This document shows positions 55,021-63,861 of a stretch of DNA of 64,000 nt, piece by piece. The translations under genes were made by a program, and so were the position numbers. The notes under the pieces are model-generated. The model did not search any database, was not told where the DNA came from, and saw only the letters and a program-made list of their open reading frames with translations. Numbering within the stretch: position 1 is the stretch's first letter; each line of letters opens with the position of its first letter. Origin of the DNA: a bacterium (lineage in GTDB: Bacteria; UBP4; UBA4092; JAOAEQ01); NCBI GenBank assembly GCA_026416715.1, contig JAOAEQ010000015.1, positions 16,390-80,389 of the forward strand, read 5' to 3'.

Positions 55021-56160
55021 ATGCTAAAAAACATAAGATTGTATCTCGTGATTATCTATCTAATTTGTAACTATTTTTACTTAACACCAAACGGCTATCC
55101 AGAAATCGCTTATGCGATTAAAGTTGATAAAATCGCTCGGTTGACCGGAACGAAAGGGTCGGATTCGATCAATCCGACTTGGGAAGTTGATATCGGTGGG
55201 GTTGACCTCGGGAGTATGATGTATTTTCAGGGTACAACCTATTTTCTTTTCGGGGATTCGTTCTCTTCTGAAGGGCCAGGTGACGGATGGCGATGGAATA
55301 CAATGGCATATAGTTCAGATACCGTTTTAACTGATGGGATAACATTCGACGGGTGGATAACCGATAAATCCGGTCGCGCCCGTGAGATTATCCGCGATAC
55401 GCGAATGAATCCGATAACGAATATTCCAACTGGCGGCATTTGTATCAACAATAAATTGTATGTATGGTATATGACGCCACGATTCTGGGGTTCTAAAGAA
55501 GACCCAGTCTGGCAATCCCATTTCGCTGGACTCGCCTGGTCGGATAATTTCGGACAATCGTTTCAGATTCAAGAAGATTTCCAGTTCCCGAGTAATACTA
55601 ATTTCGGAATGGTTGCTGCTGCTAGCGGAAACGATGACCCGAACCTAAACGATGGATATGTTTATCTCTGGGGAACTCCGCCGAACCGACATGGTGGCGT
55701 TAAACTCGCTCGGGTTAACCCGAATGAGATAACTAATATAAAATCATATCAATTTTTCGGTGGATTAAAAAATAAAAAACCGGTCTGGATTAAGAACGAA
55801 TTTGAAGCCCCGCTTATTGTTCAACCACGCGTCGGTGAAATGTCGGTCATGTATAACCGCTGGGCGAACGTATGGATGATGCTCCACGATAGATATAATC
55901 CATTAACCATGAAAAAATCGAGTTCTGAAACTGCAGGGGATATCGTTCTCCGGCAATCGCCTACTCCGTGGGGACCGTGGTCGGAACCAATCGTTCTGAT
56001 TCCAAGTTCGACTTATAACGATTTAGCGTATGGATCATATCTAAATCCGCATTATGTTGAAAATAACGGGGAATCGGTCTATTTTATCATGTCGCTCTGG
56101 ATACCATACGATGTTTACCTGATGAAAGCAACGTTTCGGAAAATGGAACGTAACCGCTAA
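55021..56160 (+). CDS. Secreted DUF4185-family protein
   Basis: 379 residues with a hydrophobic leader (about 5-30). The body shows DUF4185 features: YFLFGDSFSSEG, NTMAYSSDT, RQSPTPWGPWSEPIVL and SLWIPYDVYLMKATF. The family is a five-bladed propeller, and some members are endo-D-arabinanases. It is a distant paralogue of the preceding gene (FGDSF versus YGDTW). The two probably act together on an extracellular polysaccharide; that is inference. Confidence 0.72.
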   Translation: MLKNIRLYLVIIYLICNYFYLTPNGYPEIAYAIKVDKIARLTGTKGSDSINPTWEVDIGGVDLGSMMYFQGTTYFLFGDSFSSEGPGDGWRWNTMAYSSDTVLTDGITFDGWITDKSGRAREIIRDTRMNPITNIPTGGICINNKLYVWYMTPRFWGSKEDPVWQSHFAGLAWSDNFGQSFQIQEDFQFPSNTNFGMVAAASGNDDPNLNDGYVYLWGTPPNRHGGVKLARVNPNEITNIKSYQFFGGLKNKKPVWIKNEFEAPLIVQPRVGEMSVMYNRWANVWMMLHDRYNPLTMKKSSSETAGDIVLRQSPTPWGPWSEPIVLIPSSTYNDLAYGSYLNPHYVENNGESVYFIMSLWIPYDVYLMKATFRKMERNR

Positions 56161-56204
56161 ACGGTAATGAGTTTTCCCTTGTAATCTTGCGGAAAATAAA
56201 ATAT

Positions 56205-56233
56205 TTGACAGAGAAATTTACTTATTCTATAAT
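56205..56233 (+). promoter_or_regulatory. Consensus sigma-70 promoter
   Basis: TTGACA (56205-56210), exactly 17 bases, then TATAAT (56228-56233), a perfect match. AAAGGAGGTG (56258-56267) is a near-perfect ribosome binding site for the ATG at 56277. This is the strongest expression signal in the window. Confidence 0.85.
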
Positions 56234-56276
56234 ATCAACTGGATAAATATGAATTCTAAAGGAGGTGAAAAATTAA

Positions 56277-57353
56277 ATGAATAAAAATATAGTATTGTGT
56301 ATTCTATTACTTCTAGGTTTCAGTTTTCTTTGTGTTACCATATCTTTCGCCGGGAGTAAGCCAGTTTTTGCCGAATATGTTACTGGTGGTGTTTTCCAGC
56401 AGACTTGGAAAAAAATTATTGGTGATGAAACAATCATACCTGCTAATTCCGATACAGCATACCCCGCTGGGCAAGTTTTCCCGAACCCAAGCGGAGACGG
56501 TTGGGTGATGAAAGTCGTTGCTGCTCCTGGCGGACTCGGTGGTGCAGGAGCGGTTGGGGGAAATGAATCATGGACTGATATGCTCATTTCAGCGAATGTA
56601 TTTATTAATATTGATATTACTGCTCGGCATGATACGATGATCGGCGGAAGAATGGCGGTAACCACTCCCGTCTGGGGGTCAGGAGTTCGTGGCGGGTACT
56701 ATACACAAGATTTTTGGGGTATAACCGTTCCCTGCTGGGCTACCCGAGATAATTATTCCGCACCTAATCCGACTGTTCCGACAACATATACCAGTAACGG
56801 TTGGCATCGGATAATTCTGGTTTTTTCCGGGAGCGAAGTAAAAATGTATCTCGATATGACCTATCCAGAAGTTGTCAATGCGTTGAATACCGGAACACCA
56901 GCTCCTCTGATTACTACTTCGGTAACTCGCACTGAAGGTGGGGTTGGTTTTTATTCCTGCTATCAGGCATCAGGAGTCGCGACAGGAGAACCAGCGTATG
57001 CGGATGATATTGAAGTATATCTACCGCCGTATGAGCTTCCACAGCTTGTATTATCACCAACAACTACAGCGCAAGTTTCTATAGGTCAGACGAAAACATT
57101 CATTGCGAGTGAAGGTACCCCGCCATATTACTGGGCATTAAGCACTACCGGAATCGGGTCGATTGATACCTTCAGCGGAGCGACCGTAGTGTTCACTGCA
57201 GAAAATGCAGGAGTCGTTAATTTGATTTTAACCGATTCAACGTTACCAACTCCGCTTAAACAAACAGCAACGATTACCGTTGTGCCGACATCAGCGCCGC
57301 TGTTTTTGGATAGAGATAGCAGTTATTACTCGCGAAAAGAGTTGTTTGAATAA
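56277..57353 (+). CDS. Secreted beta-sandwich protein of unknown function
   Basis: 358 residues with a leader peptide (NIVLCILLLLGFSFLC, cleavage near FAG). Residues about 30-245 resemble a concanavalin-like (LamG) jelly roll: GWHRIILVFSGSEVKMYLD and YADDIEVYLPP are typical. Residues about 255-345 form an Ig-like domain (SIGQTKTFIASEGTPPYYW). No catalytic residue can be named and no cell-anchor signal is seen at the C-terminus. A very strong promoter and ribosome site, plus a terminator, make it a single, probably abundant, secreted product. Confidence 0.7.
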   Translation: MNKNIVLCILLLLGFSFLCVTISFAGSKPVFAEYVTGGVFQQTWKKIIGDETIIPANSDTAYPAGQVFPNPSGDGWVMKVVAAPGGLGGAGAVGGNESWTDMLISANVFINIDITARHDTMIGGRMAVTTPVWGSGVRGGYYTQDFWGITVPCWATRDNYSAPNPTVPTTYTSNGWHRIILVFSGSEVKMYLDMTYPEVVNALNTGTPAPLITTSVTRTEGGVGFYSCYQASGVATGEPAYADDIEVYLPPYELPQLVLSPTTTAQVSIGQTKTFIASEGTPPYYWALSTTGIGSIDTFSGATVVFTAENAGVVNLILTDSTLPTPLKQTATITVVPTSAPLFLDRDSSYYSRKELFE

Positions 57354-57381
57354 AGCGCAGATTCTGTAACTGTATATCTCC

Positions 57382-57429
57382 AAGCGAAGAATGGAACGCT
57401 TTCGTTCTATTCTTCGCTTTTATTATTAC
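57382..57429 (+). terminator. Strong Rho-independent terminator
   Basis: A 17-bp stem, AAGCGAAGAATGGAACG (57382-57398) with CGTTCTATTCTTCGCTT (57403-57419, one G-U pair), a 4-base loop and a following T-rich TTTATTATT. It ends the transcript of the secreted protein gene. Confidence 0.85.
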
Positions 57430-57549
57430 CCACTAAATTCGTCAATCCATTGCATCGCATACTATACCGTCGATTCCTTCCCGGTATCCGCATTGCTTGT
57501 TCAATAGATATTGTTTATAATAATCTTACCTAACTATTAACTATCGTTT

Positions 57550-58047
57550 ATGAGACGATATCTCAAATATATTCAACAAGCAAACCAACTCGGCGCAATC
57601 GAATCGAAACTTATTCCGGTGAAAAGTATCGTAACTGCGGAATGGGTTCGGCTTAAATGCCAGTTCGGTTGCGGTGGGTATGGCAAACGGTTAACCTGCC
57701 CACCGTATTCGCCTACCCCAGAACAAACCAAACGGATGCTCTTGGAATATACCGATGCGCTCCTGATTCATGGCGATGAATATACTGATATCCGCCAGAT
57801 TGTTGCATCGTTAGAACGGTCGATTTTCCTTGATGGATATTATAAAGCGTTCGGGTTCGGCGCAGGACCTTGCACTCTCTGCGCAACCTGCGCGAAATTC
57901 TGCAAGCATCCGGAAGAAGCTCGGCCGGCAATGGAAGCTAGCGGTATCGATGTCTATGCGACTGTAAAAGCGAACGGTTTTCCTATCGACGTGGTTCGAG
58001 ATAGAACGTGTAAAGAGAATTATTATGGACTTGTGCTGATTCAATAG
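57550..58047 (+). CDS. DUF2284 metal-binding protein
   Basis: 165 residues. Cysteine clusters CQFGCGGYGKRLTCPPYSP (about 37-55) and CTLCATCAKFCKHPEE (about 108-123) are the signature of DUF2284, predicted to bind iron-sulfur or other metals. RPAMEASGIDVYATVKANGF is also conserved. The cellular role is unknown to me. A single gene between two unrelated genes. Confidence 0.85.
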   Translation: MRRYLKYIQQANQLGAIESKLIPVKSIVTAEWVRLKCQFGCGGYGKRLTCPPYSPTPEQTKRMLLEYTDALLIHGDEYTDIRQIVASLERSIFLDGYYKAFGFGAGPCTLCATCAKFCKHPEEARPAMEASGIDVYATVKANGFPIDVVRDRTCKENYYGLVLIQ

Positions 58048-58157
58048 CAATATATCGCCTGAAAAATATTTCTCTTCAGATACTTTAAGATTAGACTTTC
58101 CGTTAGAATCTTCCTCTGTTTTCTGATAACACTGTATTAGGATAAAATAATATATAT

Positions 58158-59546
58158 ATGATGAGGGAAGGTAAATCTATATATCTTTGCACGTTCGGCT
58201 GCCAGATGAATGAACATGATTCCGAACGGATTGCGGGACTCCTTGATTCTGCGGGGTACCAATTCGTTGACCGAGAAGACATAGCAGATATTATTCTATT
58301 CAACACCTGCTGTATTCGAGCGAGTGCTGAACAGCGAGTATATGGGCGGGTATCCCAGCTCGGCAAATTGAAAAAGCGGAAGCCGGAATTGCTTATTGGT
58401 ATCCTCGGTTGTATGGCAGAAAAACAACAGGATGAAATATTCCGGAAACTACCGATGGTTGATTTCGTTATCGGCCCACGACAATGGTTTCGGATCAAAG
58501 AAACATTAGATGATGTAATACAGTCTCGGCAGCAGAAAGTAGTTTGCGGAGTTGAGATTGCTCCGCAAGTGTTCCAGAAACCGAAACGATTCGGCAAGAT
58601 TAAAGCTTGGGTCTCGATCATGGAAGGATGCAATAATTATTGCGCATATTGTGTTGTCCCTTATGTTCGTGGGTATCAGGTATCAAGACCGGCTCATGAG
58701 ATTATCGCTGAAGTTGAACAGTTAGCGAACGATGGATATAAAGAGATAACCTTACTCGGGCAGAATGTTAATGCATACCGCTACTGCGAAATTCCAAATA
58801 ATCATTCAGAAATCAGCGTTCCACAATCCGAAATTAGTTTTGCGGAGTTATTGCGCCGGTTGAATCGTATCGATGGAATTCAGCGAATACGATATACGAC
58901 CAGTCATCCACGCGATTTCAGTCTCGAGATAATCCAAGCAATACAGGAGTCGCCGAAAGTATGCGAGCATTTCCATCTGCCAATCCAATCCGGGTCGGAT
59001 TATATCTTAAACCGTATGAATCGAGGATATACCTTCGCGCAATATCAGCAGCTGGTGCAAGAAATTCGGAATCGGTTTCCGACCGCTAGTATCACTACGG
59101 ATATTATCGTCGGTTTCCCCGGTGAAACAGAAGAAGAATACCAGAAAACACTCGAGGCGATGCGAACTATCCAATGGGATAGTGCTTTCTTGTTTATGTT
59201 CTCGCCACGGAGTGGAACGAAAGCGGCTACGTTAGATAATCCGGTTCCGCTTGCGGTTCGGAAACAGCGGATTCGTGAAGTAATCGAACTTCAGAAACAA
59301 ATCAGCACGGATAAACTAAAACAACTGATTGGTAAACGAGTTGAAGTTCTCGTTGAAGGGCGTGCTAAGAATAAATCGCATCAATGGTTTGCAAAACGCG
59401 CCCATGACCTAGTCTGGTTCGGTCGTACTCGGCAGAATATCGTTGCAGTATTTCCGGCAGATAGACCAATTCAGCCGGGTGAACTTATTTCCGTGACAGT
59501 CAAGGATACTTCGGCATATACTTTATTTACCGAACCGGCAGAATAA
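58158..59546 (+). CDS. miaB: tRNA-2-methylthio-N6-dimethylallyladenosine synthase
   Basis: 462 residues. Radical-SAM methylthiotransferase acting on A37 of tRNAs. The N-terminal auxiliary cluster cysteines lie in CTFGCQMNEHDSE, NTCCIRASAEQ and LGCMAEK; the radical-SAM site is GCNNYCAYC; a TRAM domain closes it (VEVLVEGRAKNKSHQW). Between about 210 and 232 it has an extra low-similarity loop (CEIPNNHSEISVPQSEISF) encoded by DNA that looks like the CCGAAATT-type intergenic repeat. The ATG at 58158 or the next codon could start; no Shine-Dalgarno is clear. Confidence 0.93.
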   Translation: MMREGKSIYLCTFGCQMNEHDSERIAGLLDSAGYQFVDREDIADIILFNTCCIRASAEQRVYGRVSQLGKLKKRKPELLIGILGCMAEKQQDEIFRKLPMVDFVIGPRQWFRIKETLDDVIQSRQQKVVCGVEIAPQVFQKPKRFGKIKAWVSIMEGCNNYCAYCVVPYVRGYQVSRPAHEIIAEVEQLANDGYKEITLLGQNVNAYRYCEIPNNHSEISVPQSEISFAELLRRLNRIDGIQRIRYTTSHPRDFSLEIIQAIQESPKVCEHFHLPIQSGSDYILNRMNRGYTFAQYQQLVQEIRNRFPTASITTDIIVGFPGETEEEYQKTLEAMRTIQWDSAFLFMFSPRSGTKAATLDNPVPLAVRKQRIREVIELQKQISTDKLKQLIGKRVEVLVEGRAKNKSHQWFAKRAHDLVWFGRTRQNIVAVFPADRPIQPGELISVTVKDTSAYTLFTEPAE

Positions 59547-59645
59547 TTAAAAGTGGAATATGCTTTTTTATAGCAGGATTATTCTTTTTCTGTTATAGAA
59601 TTACATTTTAAATTGATTAGAATAGTTATTACGATTGAGTGAATA

Positions 59646-60929
59646 ATGGCTGAATCGACTGGGGTAGATAAACCAAAAAAAGAATTGCGACCGGGGGTTG
59701 GTGCATATTGGGGTGAAGAATTTAAACCGTATGGAATGTCAACGGTGAAACTTATCAGCGTAGCGCTTATCGTATTAATGATTTGCACCGCTGCGGTGTT
59801 AATTCTCTATTACGTTGCTCGGGAAACGCTGATTGATGAAGTTCGTCGCCAGCTGGTTAGTGTCGCGAGTACCGCTGCGTTACAGATTGATGCGGAGAAA
59901 CATAAACTATTACAGACTCGCGCTGATGAAACTACTGAAACCTATCGTTCGATGAAGGAAGTATTACGGCGGATTCGGGTCGCGAATCCGGATATCCGGT
60001 TCATCTATACCATGACCAGCACCGACCGACCGAATATCTGGCAGTTTGTGCTTGATGCGGAAGAAGACCCAGCTAAAGTATCGCATATTGGCGATGAATA
60101 TGATGTCTCGCAATATCCGCAGATGAAAGAAGCGTTTTCCGGCGCAATTGCGGATAAACAGCTATCTACCGACGAATGGGGAACCTTCCTATCCGGTTAT
60201 GCTCCTATCTACGATAAAGATTGGCAACCGATAGCGATTCTTGGCGTTGATATGACGCAGGATAATGTCCAGCGGCGGCTCCATGTTCTAGAGGGATATT
60301 CAACGCTGGTCTGGTTGATTTTTCTAACCTTAATCATCTTATCAACGATTCTCTATTACCAGCGAACACGACTGCTTACTATCCAGCGCGATATCGCATA
60401 TCAGCTATCATTAACCGACCAGTTGACCCAACTTGCGAACCGGCGTCGGTTCGATTTAATGCTCGATTTCGAGTTCCAGGTTGCATCGCGATACCAGCGT
60501 CCGTTATCGTTGATTATGGGCGATATCGATAATTTTAAACAATATAATGATACGTACGGTCATCTCGCTGGTGATGAACTGCTGCGGAAACTTGCGCATC
60601 TGATTCAAGCTTCTGTTCGGAAAGTAGATTTAGTCGCTCGGTTCGGTGGTGAAGAATTTGTTATTCTGTTGCCGAACACAGATGCAGCGGGTGCGGTACA
60701 GTTAGCGGAAAAAATCCGAAAAATTATTGAATTGGAAGATTTCTCTCCGATATCAGGAAAAACAATTACTCCGGTTACGATTAGTTTCGGCGTCGCTACG
60801 TATCCGACCCATGCGAAAACGAAAGAAGAATTACTCGACCATGCAGACGATGCTCTCTATATGGCAAAACAAGCTGGTCGAAATCGGACGAAAATCTATA
60901 TAAATTCTGAAGAAGTGAAGAAAAGTTAA
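59646..60929 (+). CDS. Membrane diguanylate cyclase (Cache-like sensor plus GGDEF)
   Basis: 427 residues. Transmembrane helices at about 37-60 and 218-240 bracket a periplasmic sensor of the dCache/PDC type (about 60-215). The GGDEF domain (about 262-425) has RFGGEEFVILLPN, an active GGEEF variant, and the inhibitory site RKVD five residues ahead of it. It should make cyclic di-GMP in response to an outside signal and be shut down by its product. Confidence 0.9.
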   Translation: MAESTGVDKPKKELRPGVGAYWGEEFKPYGMSTVKLISVALIVLMICTAAVLILYYVARETLIDEVRRQLVSVASTAALQIDAEKHKLLQTRADETTETYRSMKEVLRRIRVANPDIRFIYTMTSTDRPNIWQFVLDAEEDPAKVSHIGDEYDVSQYPQMKEAFSGAIADKQLSTDEWGTFLSGYAPIYDKDWQPIAILGVDMTQDNVQRRLHVLEGYSTLVWLIFLTLIILSTILYYQRTRLLTIQRDIAYQLSLTDQLTQLANRRRFDLMLDFEFQVASRYQRPLSLIMGDIDNFKQYNDTYGHLAGDELLRKLAHLIQASVRKVDLVARFGGEEFVILLPNTDAAGAVQLAEKIRKIIELEDFSPISGKTITPVTISFGVATYPTHAKTKEELLDHADDALYMAKQAGRNRTKIYINSEEVKKS

Positions 60930-61053
60930 GCTAAATAGGGTAAATGGGTAATTGCACCAGCGAAAAGGTAGCGGGATGAATTAATAGGAATCCAATGTGT
61001 TTCCTCTATACTCAAATCTATCTCATTTAACTTATTTAGCTGATTAAACCATT

Positions 61054-61689
61054 TTGAGTTTTAACCTAATAGTTTTTGATTTCGACGGAACAATAGCGAA
61101 TACTTCTCCGTTAATTTTCGCTTCAATCAATGCGGTTGCTAAGAAGTTTCTTGGGAAAACGTTCACCCCGCAAGAGATAATCGCTATGTATGGACCAACG
61201 GAGGAGCAGATTATCGCTTCGTTAGTTCGTCCGGACGATTATAACGCAGCGATAACCGAGTTCTATTCCGTTTATGCGGGGAAACCGGAACTGGTTGAAT
61301 CGTTTCCCGGATTTTCGGAATTCTTACAGCAAGCGAAACAGAAGAACATTACACTCGGAATATTTACTGGGAAAGGCAGAAAAACCTGTTTAATCAACCT
61401 GCACGAGTTAGGATATCAGGAGTATTTCGACTATATTTATACCGGCGATGATGTTAAGAACCGGAAACCGCATCCGGAAGCGCTCCTAAAAATCATTGCG
61501 GACGCGAATGTTGACCCTGAGCTAGCGATATATATCGGTGATTCGGTTGCGGATATCACCTGTGCGCGCGCTGCCGGAATCAAGTTCGGCGCAGCGTTCT
61601 GGGATCCCTTGGCAGATAAACGAATCCTTGACATGCGACCAGACTTTATCTTTTATACTATTGAAGAGTTAAAGGTTTTATTATACTAA
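61054..61689 (+). CDS. HAD-family phosphatase (phosphoglycolate-phosphatase-like)
   Basis: 211 residues from a TTG at 61054. The four HAD motifs are present: FDFDGTIANTS (nucleophile Asp), GIFTGKGR, KNRKPHPEAL and YIGDSVADITCARAAG. A helical cap lies between motifs 1 and 2. The fold suggests a small sugar- or glycolate-phosphate substrate. The gene after it is a Nudix hydrolase 43 bases away. Confidence 0.85.
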   Translation: MSFNLIVFDFDGTIANTSPLIFASINAVAKKFLGKTFTPQEIIAMYGPTEEQIIASLVRPDDYNAAITEFYSVYAGKPELVESFPGFSEFLQQAKQKNITLGIFTGKGRKTCLINLHELGYQEYFDYIYTGDDVKNRKPHPEALLKIIADANVDPELAIYIGDSVADITCARAAGIKFGAAFWDPLADKRILDMRPDFIFYTIEELKVLLY

Positions 61690-61732
61690 TATTTTCATTT
61701 TAAAATGCTAATTTTGCAATGTTAAATGTAAA

Positions 61733-62161
61733 ATGAGTATTAAAAAGAATCCGATTCCTACCGTTGATATCATAATCGAGATGCCAAACGGCGGGATTGT
61801 TCTGATTGAACGGAAGAATCCGCCGTCAGGATGGGCGATTCCTGGCGGGTTCGTGGATTATGGTGAATCGTTAGAGACCGCAGCGGTTCGTGAAGCGAAA
61901 GAAGAAACCTCGCTTGACGTTGAACTGATTACCCAGTTTCATACCTATTCCGACCCGAACCGCGATGCACGAATGCATACAATTTCAACGGTATATCTCG
62001 CTAAACCGACTGATCCGAACGCTTTACCGAAAGCGGATGATGACGCCAAACATATCGGCATATTTACCGAATCTAACTTACCACCATGCATCGCATTCGA
62101 CCACGCGCAGATCCTAGCTGACTATTTTCATTTCAAAAAAACCGGAAAACTACCGTTATAG
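61733..62161 (+). CDS. Nudix hydrolase
   Basis: 142 residues. The Nudix box is [20 protein letters not shown] followed by ETSLDV, with the metal-binding REAKEE intact. Likely hydrolyses a nucleoside diphosphate derivative such as ADP-ribose. The stop codon lies inside the first unit of the downstream repeat array. Confidence 0.88.
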   Translation: MSIKKNPIPTVDIIIEMPNGGIVLIERKNPPSGWAIPGGFVDYGESLETAAVREAKEETSLDVELITQFHTYSDPNRDARMHTISTVYLAKPTDPNALPKADDDAKHIGIFTESNLPPCIAFDHAQILADYFHFKKTGKLPL

Positions 62162-62646
62162 CCACCCATAAATGGCTGGGCTATTTTCAATCATTCACAT
62201 TCTGCGGATTTAAAAAAAATCATTTCCTAAGCCCAGACCGAGGCGATCGAGTTTATTCCAGTATGCAATGCTGGGAAGGTGGAACGTGAGAGGTCAATCA
62301 ATCCCGTAGGGATGACTGAATCTAGCCCAGCATAGAATGCTGGGAAAGAGGATTGATTAATAGTGGTGAGCCCCGAACGGGGCGGCTGAATCTAGCCCAG
62401 CAACAAAGGAAGTTATTGCAAATGTTCAACCGTCCCTGAACGGGACTTACGGTTATGGTTCCCTATTAGTTTCCCAGCCATAAATGGCTGGGCTAGTTTC
62501 CATCATCTGCCTTAGGCAGATTTACAAAAGGCATTTCGATAGCCCCGAATGGGGCGACTGAATTTAGCCTAGCATAAAATGCTGGGAAGAAATTGATACG
62601 AAATTCGTTCAGTCCCGGTCGGGACGGCTGATAATAATCTCCTATT
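62159..62646. repeat. REP-like palindromic repeat array
   Basis: Two composite units (about 62170-62284 and 62481-62592) share a TAAATGGCTGGGCTA start and a CCCAGCAT...ATGCTGGG end, with extra copies between. Five short hairpins are present: ATCCC-GTA-GGGAT (62301-62313), GCCCC-GAAC-GGGGC (62370-62383), GTCCC-TGAAC-GGGAC (62432-62446), GCCCC-GAAT-GGGGC (62542-62555) and GTCCC-GGTC-GGGAC (62612-62625). Both sides of each stem change together. The stretch holds no gene. Confidence 0.85.
62351..62439. repeat. 89-base direct repeat, left copy
   Basis: 85 of 89 bases match 63912-64000. It includes the GCCCCGAACGGGGC hairpin and GCAACAAAGGAAGTTATTGC. The right copy is cut by the window edge, so the full repeat may be longer. 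Confidence 0.85.
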
Positions 62647-62674
62647 TCAACGGTTCAGTCGAAACCAATGGGAC

Positions 62675-62705
62675 TAACCAAAGTCCGAACTTCGGACTTT
62701 GGTTA
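62675..62705. repeat. Perfect 15-bp hairpin after the SIMPL gene
   Basis: TAACCAAAGTCCGAA and its exact complement, with a 1-base centre. It lies 65 bases beyond the minus-strand stop of the SIMPL-domain gene. It could be an RNA end or a protein-binding palindrome; no T-run is present. Confidence 0.6.
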
Positions 62706-62770
62706 ACCATATTATCATTCCAGCTATCGTTCTTTTGTTCTACGGTCAGCGCGCTACATCAGGACATTAT

Positions 62771-63475
62771 CTATTTCAACGTATACGTTGCGTTCAGGGT
62801 TATATTAATATCCTTCTGGCGGGTAGCAGTGTTATATACACCATACGACTGAATTTCGGTTGAAAACGGTTCATTTATTTGGAAAATTCCGCTCCGAGCA
62901 GAAATGAGTTTATCTAATTTAACTCCAGCGTTTTTCGCGATTTCTTGCGCTCGTTTTTTCGCATCTTGCGTCGCTAACGCTAAAAGTTCCCGTTTTATCT
63001 CCGGAAGATTCGAAAAATAATATTCCACATTTGCAGAATCAAGAATAATCCCTTTATCAATAATAAATTTCGGGTTTAACGCAAGTTGCTCTACTTTCGG
63101 GATATCTTTCGAGATAACAAAAATTATCTGACGTAACGTGAACCCAAGCTGTTGCCCATATCGGTCATATTTTTGCTCAGACATAACCGGTTGGACGGTG
63201 ATATCTTTCGGGTCAACGCCATTCGATTTCAATAATTCAACCAATAATTCCTCATCTTTTTTCAACTGGTCATAACCCAGTTTCATATCTTTTAAATCTG
63301 CAAATCGGGTTATGGTTACCCGCCATTTGATGATATCCGATTCATATCGTTTGGTTGCGGTGCCAATAACGCTTATCGTTTCACGACCTGAACGACCAGC
63401 ATAAAAAAATAATCCGAAAATAAACATCCCGATGATAAATGACCACCCGAGAATTCGTGCTTCTTTCTTTTGCAT
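62771..63475 (-). CDS. SIMPL-domain (DUF541) protein
   Basis: 234 residues with an N-terminal transmembrane segment (about 11-27), so periplasmic and membrane-anchored. ETISVIGTATKRYESDIIKW opens the SIMPL domain, and later KKRAQEIAKNAGVKL and SYGVYNTATR fit. The function of the family is not settled. It is flanked by REP-like repeats on both sides. Confidence 0.88.
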   Translation of the reverse strand: MQKKEARILGWSFIIGMFIFGLFFYAGRSGRETISVIGTATKRYESDIIKWRVTITRFADLKDMKLGYDQLKKDEELLVELLKSNGVDPKDITVQPVMSEQKYDRYGQQLGFTLRQIIFVISKDIPKVEQLALNPKFIIDKGIILDSANVEYYFSNLPEIKRELLALATQDAKKRAQEIAKNAGVKLDKLISARSGIFQINEPFSTEIQSYGVYNTATRQKDINITLNATYTLK

Positions 63476-63861
63476 ACCTTAGTTCTCCTTTACAAAATAA
63501 AATGGTTTGAATATTATCATACATTAATTTCATAAAATATACAATCAGCTACTATTACTATGCCAATTTCGGTTTTTCAAGCTTTTTCTTCCGGATTATT
63601 GTCATCATACAACTGTCTGGGGATAAATCATTCGCCAACTTGATAAACACCTGATTTAGTTATGGTTGTAGGAGTTATATAGAGATATTGGAGAAATATG
63701 TAATTTCTTAATATTTATTTTTACTATTTCTCAGTCAAGTTCAGTATTTAGATTTATTGCGGTTATCAATTCTACTGTCCGATTTCAAACGATAGCGATA
63801 TCCGTTATCCACAGACAGCCCTATCCGCTATTCACAGCCAGCTAGAAAAAGATTAAGCTCC
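63476..63861. other. AT-rich spacer without recognised gene
   Basis: No gene is supported. It contains one exact DnaA-box sequence, TTATCCACA (63805-63813), with no second good match nearby, so it is not called an origin. Confidence 0.5.

Noticed and set aside
62159..62646. Repeated hairpins that could look like a CRISPR array
   Set aside because: Repeat units vary in length and sequence, spacers are not uniform, and no cas genes are present.
63805..63813. Exact DnaA box TTATCCACA
   Set aside because: Only one good box, no AT-rich unwinding element with further boxes and no dnaA or dnaN nearby, so no origin is called.
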